A DNA stretch of 64,000 bases, taken from NCBI GenBank assembly GCA_002633005.1, contig NMRA01000199.1, positions 324,792 to 388,791 of the forward strand. The letters run 5' to 3'. This stretch comes from Phoronis australis (taxonomy: Eukaryota > Phoronida > Phoronidae). Position 1 is the stretch's first letter. The number at the start of each line of letters is the position of its first letter. The notes beneath the pieces were generated by a model. The model was not told the DNA's origin. It saw only the letters and a list, made by a program, of their open reading frames with translations, and did no database searches. The position numbers and the translations under genes are program-made. Positions 57,874-64,000 of this stretch are shown piece by piece.

Positions 57874-60800
57874 CTGTAATATAGATAGAAGTAAAAATTA
57901 CATACATTTTTCCCTGAATATCTTTATTTTCTTCTATTACAGCGGTATAAAAGTGGCCATGGGGTAGATCACTTTGAGACCCCTCTCGAGTTCGAGCTCA
58001 TTGTACTGAACCATAGGCGAACAATAATCAAGAAGGAGACAAACTTGGTGCTCGGAATGACCAGACAATTTTAAATTATTAACTTTTATTTTTTTTAACT
58101 TTAGGCCTCATTGTAAAAGCTGTATTTCTGGTGTTAAATTGTTGCCGAATGAGTGAAGCTCGCCATTTTCCGTTCTACTTCGTAAGTGTACGTAAGTATT
58201 GGACACGATAGCGCCGCACGGAAATGGACGAACTTTGTACCGAACGAGCTTGGAATGAGTTGCCAACTCAAGTTACAAGCAATGCGTACATGCGCTACTT
58301 TTGAATTCGAAATTTTAGGATTGCCCAACCCAATGAATTTTGAAGCGTTTTCTTGAGTCGCTGATTGTTTCTATGCTCTTTTTGCATTTGGTAAAGAAAA
58401 TGAAACCCTATCACGGTCAGAAATATTATGAGACAAGTCGATTTTTTTCTGAAACATTTAAACAAGACGAAATGCATCTTTGCTTTATCTTGCCCTGACA
58501 TTATTCTTGCATTTCAAGGTTTCTTTGTTTACCTTATCGTTTTACTGGTATTTCAACTTATTACTAATTTGGTGCAAAAAACAAATGACTGGAATACATG
58601 CGCGCACCCGGGAGGGCCGCATGAGACCCCCCCCCCCCATTTGGCGAAGTGGGCAAAAAGATCCGCCTCAGAGAAACAAAAATCCGAGTAAACGAGAAAA
58701 ATATTCACTAAAAAGGAGCAGACGCATAGTTCACAGTCCTGAAGGTGTTTTTTTAGTCCTGCCGCTTTTTTGTCAGCAAAAGGTCCACACCGTCAGAAAT
58801 TCGCGCGTATGGAATAAACGATAAGGACAAGTACACCGATTTACTGAAACTTCACTTATCCTCGAATGAGAAGAAAGGTTACGCATTTGCAAGGATTGTC
58901 AGGAAATTTATTTGCCGTGACGCCGTTTAACATGTAGTTACGCACACATTCACGGCTGCCAAATTCTCTCCCTCACGAAATTGATGGCCGTGATATTCAC
59001 TTCATTCGTATGGTCCCACACCCTAGCAGCAGTTTGTCTTTGATTTTCGTTTTTAAAACAATCGGATTTTGTGCTTGTTTTTCTAACAAGTCAGGCACGC
59101 TGTATAAAACTTCATCACTCGCTTTATTGTAATTAATTATTGCTAATTACTAGTCCTTTTGTTCATCGCAAATTGGACTTATTTGCGAATTGTTCTAAAA
59201 ACCTCTCGACCCCACGACCCCCTCTGCCCACGGCCCACAACCCCCTCAAGTCGATCTGAACATAGAAGAAGCGCTGACTTACAGGACCAACAGGTCAGGC
59301 TGTGTTCTCGGCTGGCTTTTCTCTGTTTATGTTTTGCATTCGAATCCGCAAGTTTGAAAGCCAAAAACAAAAAAACACGACCAAATCAAATCAAAGACCT
59401 ACCAATGTTACAAATGATAAGACTATGGCAAAAGTGAAAAATAATAAATCATAAACAACAGTCGAAAAAGTAGAAAAATAATTCCATTTTGGTCCGCCCA
59501 AAGTTCGAAGTTTATCAGCAAAATAGTATTGATAATGATGAGTCCAACATTAAATAGATCTATAGCTGTAATCAAATATACGATTAAATAAGTGTATAAA
59601 TCAACACACAAATAATTACACCAATACCTAACTGGATTAATAATTACATAAACAAATACTGATAACTTGAGAAAGGGACTCGTAGAGTATTGAACAACAC
59701 TAAACTAATGGATGCAAAAATACACAAGATGTCAGATTCGTCAAGTTTACCACATGAATGTTTTCGCTCACGGTATTGAAGTGTAGGGAAGATTTTACTC
59801 CTCGGAAGTTATTTGATAAGCAGTTCCATTGTTTTGACACCGGTGTAAGAAATGGAGAGCTGGTAAAAACTTTTGTACAAGCAGGGGCAAATGAAGTAAT
59901 GAATAACCGCTGCTGGTATCGTGCCGGTGACAGCGTAAATAAGTTCCACAGAGAGCGCAAGGTCGCTAAAGTGCTCCTTCGTGAACAACAGTGCCAGTAA
60001 GTAACTGGGTGTTGTTCATAAATCCTTAACTTTATAAATCACGTTGCACTTCCCTCTGTTAAGCCGTCAATGTTGAATTTTTAACCGAATTGCATTGAGC
60101 CTAGAATTATTAGCTCGGTCATCTGCATCAAATTAGTTCTAAATTATTTCAAAAATGGTGTATTTTGATTCGAAAACAGATTAATTTTTATGATTCTATT
60201 AATAAAAAAGAATTGAAAATAAGTAAGCGAACATCTTTTATTTCAAACAATAACCAAAATAATGCCTTCTGGTTTATATATGGCAGCAACCATAGACATC
60301 ACGTCTATCATCATGTCTATGGCAGTAACACTAAATGCCTGTAAAAATAATGCCTTGCTAATCTGTTGCAAGAAGATCACATTTCTCATAAGTGTGCGAA
60401 TATCTCGTAATTTGTGCAAAGATACTACAGACGGTGTAACATAATGATATCTTTGATTTGTGGTTTCACCAGAATGAACTAATTCACTAGTTATCGCCAA
60501 TATTCAATATGCCATTTTAGTTCTTTCGATTAGGCCTATCACGAAAACCATGCAGTATCCGTGTAACATACTTACCTCTCATTGTTTCACCTTGGTGTCG
60601 CTGCGTCTGGAGTTAAGTCAGTTCTGGAAGACAGAACGAAACAAAATCACCAGCTTTTGTTTTTATCAAGTGAAATGCTAGATTTGCTTATATTGTTGGT
60701 GATTGATTTTTCGTTTCACTGATTACACGACAACATTGCGTGGCCGTAATATAGAAGAGCACGTGGCCTATAATTTCCAACCTTAGGCAGGGGCGAAAAT

Positions 60801-61928
60801 CATCTATCAAAAACGGAAACTAAGAGGAAAAATAAATCAACAAAAGAAGCATGTTGAGTTATTTGATCGTTTTATAATTTTCTGGTACAGAGTAAAGGTA
60901 AATACTTTGGTGCAAACACACGTACACGCTTCGCTTTGGTGTTTGCTTCTTTTGCCCCAAGTTTTGCGTTTGATGCAGTTTTAAATTTTTCCTGTTTGTT
61001 TTTTTTACCCTGTTAAGTTGACTCAAGACCGGCAAAAATCGAATGAGACCTTTTACTTGCATAAAATCGATCTCGTGATATTCTTTACTGTAGCAGAATT
61101 CAATTTCACTTTCCAACAGGAACGTCGGAACTATCAGCGTCTCAAGGAACGGCGTCAAGATTTGTTGAGGATTGGCCAACCCTAATATTGTGATCCAAAA
61201 CTGTAAGTTTTCCTATGACTTCAGTTGGTGACGGAAGTGGAATCCTATCACGGTGCCTAAACAGGGCGAAATGTAGCTGGTTGTAACAGGTGTCTTCAGT
61301 CATGCTCGAAAATTTCGCCCTTTTACTCAAAATTGTTTGCCATTTTGGCCTACTCTGGAGATTGACTACTATTCCCTGAGCCTTATAATCTCAGAAATGT
61401 GACAATGACATTCACCTATATGTAATAGACAGGGGTAATTTCACAGTTAATTTGTCATTTTGTCAGTGACTAGAGTGTTTTTACATTCCAAAGACAAAAA
61501 TAGTCATAAGTATTTGATACAGTATACCTGTTGAACGCTTTGAAATTTTCAATGCGTTTTGCAGCTGGCAGTTATTGGGTTTTTAGCAATCAAGGAGAGG
61601 AAATAGTGGAAGGCAACGACTATATTTTGTCTCACGAATAGCCATTGTGTACTTCGCTAATAATGTTACTAGCAGTGATTAGAAAACCGCTATCAACATT
61701 TCAGAACAAAAGTAGCATTAATTACATCGCTAATTATCTGTGTCTAAAATCTCTGATACTGTAATGTTGGCATGTTTTCTTACCTAGCTTTTCTTTCAAA
61801 ACTATCCGCTTTGGAATGCTTGACAACAATGAAATTTTTCGTCTCGGAAAAATTTTTTCTAAGAAAATTCTACTTGCATTCAAATTGCGCTTGTGCCCAG
61901 AAGCACTGAATTGGCGCGAGCGCTCCAT
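56580..61928 (-). CDS. PHYHIP/PHYHIPL-domain protein, interrupted by a one-base frameshift
   Basis: PHYHIP family proteins were named for binding phytanoyl-CoA hydroxylase; their biochemical role is poorly known. The exon 56580-57873 carries the family's C-terminal domain. It shows YFHRAKNPSYFEVA, KLAGVYFYANNKYGAN, SPFGKKQINIPVKFF, NLYFADFFC, HYVTLVMTHSGTDSDNFC, LDITDNKF and, after a break, YTEEVDL and CTTCNV. The break is near 57357, where one T is missing from a TTT run in GAGGTTTCTACA; downstream homology resumes one frame over. A candidate first exon, 61784-61928 (MERSRQFSASGHKRN... KEKLG), ends in phase 1 and joins in frame to the second. Together they give about 479 residues. Vertebrate members have an N-terminal fibronectin III domain, which is absent here, while the acidic tail and octapeptide repeats are additional. 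Orthology is not settled. Confidence 0.75.
56637..56780 (-). repeat. 24-bp coding minisatellite, six units
   Basis: Six in-frame 24-bp units encode KRNLRSAT-type octapeptides. The units differ by few bases, mostly at the Arg/Lys/Ser position, implying recent or ongoing expansion. This adds six basic patches to the protein tail. Confidence 0.92.
58599..58811. mobile_element. Inverted, truncated MITE copy
   Basis: The copy starts TGCGCGCACCCGGGAGGG. It runs through GGCGAAGTGGGCAAAAAG and CAGCAAAAGGTCC, which are reverse complements of landmarks in 54321-54548. The distal inverted end is lost. It lies in the PHYHIP-like intron. Confidence 0.7.
61784..61928 (-). CDS. Candidate first coding exon of the PHYHIP-like gene
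   Basis: The ATG at 61928-61926 opens 48 codons ending AAGCTAG|GTAAGAAA, a strong donor in phase 1. The next exon needs exactly one base, and the joined codon is Gly, giving KEKLGHSRLEQLLKRAEKE. The protein is basic with no signal peptide. There is no homology support, so phase and donor strength are the only evidence. Confidence 0.45.
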
Positions 61929-64000
61929 ACATTGCTAGAGGTGTAGTCAAAGGACCATTGCTTACTTTGGCTCTGTGCAATCATGGGTCTGTGTACTCAG
62001 AAAAGAGGGTCTGGGGAACAACTAATAAGTCAATACACTGCCACGTTGCACAAAGACAGCATTGGACGTTCGTGTTAGCAAAGAACTTTAGTTCTATAGG
62101 TAGCACTCAATATTTTTTACCCGCAGTTGAATTTACCTGTCCTAATTTTCACTTCCCATAGACTTTGTGCAAGTCTTTGGTCCATTATACTGCTAATAAT
62201 TTTGGGCTTTGTACACGGTGTGGAACAGAATATTGGAGTTGCCAGGATCTGGTTTTTTAATCCCGAAGCCAACAAAAACTGTTGAGCGCCACCTAGTTAT
62301 AGCCCACAGATATGATATTGGGATTTTTAATTAAAGGAAAGTGATGTGTGACTCACCGTTGCAGTTGAAGTACACATGTGTGGGTTTTATATTTTCTAAT
62401 CAGAATTAGGGAGATCTCACGTAATTCTGTAACTAACGGTGAAATGATACTACCATTTTCATATACCTCTAGTCCTGGAATGCCATAGGTCACGTTCGAG
62501 AGTTAACTCTCGCACGTGACCTATTCTATTGTTAGCGCTTGCGTTCCCGAGACTAGCCGCGAGAGTTTGCATTGAGAATTTCTGACTGCCTGCAAGACTG
62601 AGTTTTGAGCGAGAGTTGTAGTCATCAAATCAAGCCTTATTCCATTGCTTGAGGAGCAGTTCCATGCAATCAGCGCTTTCTCAGCAAAAGCGATCAACAA
62701 CCCGACAATTACACTAATCATTGTTTATAATCACCAACCTCTGGCCCTGGGTGGATACCGGAAGTAGTTTGGCCTCAGCTCCAGCCATAGAACCAATTTC
62801 GACAACCTATGCTACATGCCAGACACTTTTGGGTTTTAAAATTATGTCACAGTATTTTACGGAAAGAAGTTACATTTGTCTCAAATGACAAATTTAGGCC
62901 CTAAAAAGGTGTGTTGACGTTAAACTTTCAAAAAATTACTCGTAATTTCTTAGCTAAGTGTGTGTGTTCAGTTGTTTGTGCGTGTGTGAGCGGGCGCGCT
63001 TGAGGGCGTACGTGTGTGCGTGCGTGATTGCCTGCGTGCGTGCTTGCGTGGGTCAGTTTGTGTGTTTTATTTTCAATTGCTTCTATAATTCATTTGTGCA
63101 ATATTTACCTATTGCGCAGATGTCGTTTTTTGTTAACTCCATTTTTGAGAAGTAGGCCTACTGTTATCTTGGGGAATGTACTTATATTATATCCGTGAAA
63201 TAAAATTTCAAAAAATGAGAAGTTCACCTTGTAAAAGAACCCAATTCAGTACTTCGTGTTGTTGACAACGTGCTACAGACTTGCCATTTGCCCCGCTCTT
63301 GGCAGACTGTCCCCGAGTTTTTCGAATATTTTCCACCATCCAGACACATCGTTCCTACCACACTTCTTAGTTTTTTAGGTTTCAGTTTGCCAATATGAAA
63401 TGAATACCACAAAATCTAATTAAATAAGCACTTTTTATGTCAAATATTTGTGATTTTTTAATTTTGAAGAAAAATTAGTTATTTCCAAGTTTCCCGCCAA
63501 ATGATGTAGTGGGTGGAAGACGCTTGGTTACTTGACAAACAATTGCAAAGGCGGGATATAGCTGATCCGAAAACGAGAACGATTTTGGGCCGGAACTGGA
63601 CAATTATTATGGAGAAGGAGGAGGGAGGATTCGGGCATCATACTCAAGTACTTGAAGAATCAGAAAATAGTCAAATCGATTTCCCACTTAGCGAGCTTTC
63701 GTCGGCTTTGAGGCCGTATGAACTCGACCCACTTGCGCGGAAATGCTGCAGACATATGTGAACCAAGGGGTTGTCAATATTCATAAGTCGACACTTAATA
63801 ATCACTGACAAAGGCCACAGTAAACCTGTGTCACTCGTATTCACTAATGTCACGATGGAAGGAGCACAGTCTAAACACAGTGCTTAAGCCTTCATGTCGT
63901 AGCACTCGATCTGGGCCGGGGTCGAGGGCCTAGCATCACTCGCCCTAGAATGTCCTTTATAAAATTTTCAAATACACTTTTAAGGTGGCGAGTCTCATCG
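61929..64000. other. Region right of the PHYHIP-like gene, no supported gene
   Basis: This would hold the promoter of the PHYHIP-like gene if the candidate first exon is right. It contains a 40-bp palindrome (62485-62524) and a TG/CG-rich low-complexity run (about 62955-63064). A plus-strand frame at 63513-63761 (MEDAWLLDKQLQRRDIADPK...) looks somewhat protein-like but is not recognised and shows no firm splice context. Confidence 0.45.
62485..62524. promoter_or_regulatory. 40-bp palindrome with AGGTCA and CACGTGA motifs
   Basis: The two 20-base arms (ATAGGTCACGTTCGAGAGTT and its partner) are reverse complements with one mismatch and no loop, centred on GTTAAC. Each outer arm carries AGGTCA, a nuclear-receptor half site. 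One arm reads CACGTGAC, an E-box/USF-like core. It lies about 560 bp upstream of the candidate PHYHIP-like start. A regulatory role is inference. Confidence 0.5.

Noticed and set aside
60588-60600. Minus-strand donor ATGAG|GTAAGT as a first exon of the PHYHIP-like gene
   Set aside because: It leaves phase 2, incompatible with the exon at 57873, whereas the donor at 61784 fits.
60859-61330. Two overlapping minus-strand frames with protein-like composition
   Set aside because: They need a frame change and have no recognised family; they fall inside the PHYHIP-like intron with no usable splice pair.

Overview
This is eukaryotic, intron-rich, AT-leaning genomic DNA from an animal. GT-AG introns, alternating single-copy metazoan genes, many short inverted-repeat elements and two diverged allele-like copies of one block all point that way. 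The gene set (PKDCC, CCS, a PHF7/G2E3 homologue, a PHYHIP-type protein) and the polymorphism suggest an invertebrate deuterostome such as a cephalochordate or hemichordate. The species cannot be fixed from the sequence alone. No bacterial operons, CRISPR arrays or rRNA genes were seen.

Layout. 1-8974: no supportable exon; probably the large intron or 5' side of PKDCC, with old repeats. 8975-16245 (+): last five exons of PKDCC/VLK, the secreted tyrosine kinase; its N-terminal exon lies outside the window. 16246-22846: convergent intergenic DNA with a decayed hAT-like transposase fragment. 22847-31367 (-): CCS, the copper chaperone for superoxide dismutase, lacking only its first exon. It is disturbed by a 2.4-2.5 kb duplicated block that meets at a single N (position 27387). 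36417-49902 (+): a PHF7/G2E3-type PHD/RING protein of about 1,220 residues with a 2.36 kb exon encoding a disordered tail. 49903-56579: repeats and a decayed unidentified reading frame. 56580-61928 (-): a PHYHIP/PHYHIPL-domain protein with a one-base frameshift and a six-copy octapeptide repeat near its C terminus. 61929-64000: no supported gene.

All coding exons of PKDCC, CCS and the PHF7-like gene were joined by checking splice phase as well as homology; the phases agree throughout, except for an unresolved choice of frame in the last PHF7-like exon. The four genes have unrelated functions and no operon-like logic.

Most unusual feature: the CCS exon encoding the first half of the SOD-like domain ends in a 41-bp minisatellite. 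Each unit repeats the last 20 exon bases plus the first 21 intron bases, so every unit carries its own copy of the 5' splice site, and the transcribed strand of the array is largely free of stop codons. The two arrays hold about 11 and 18 units.
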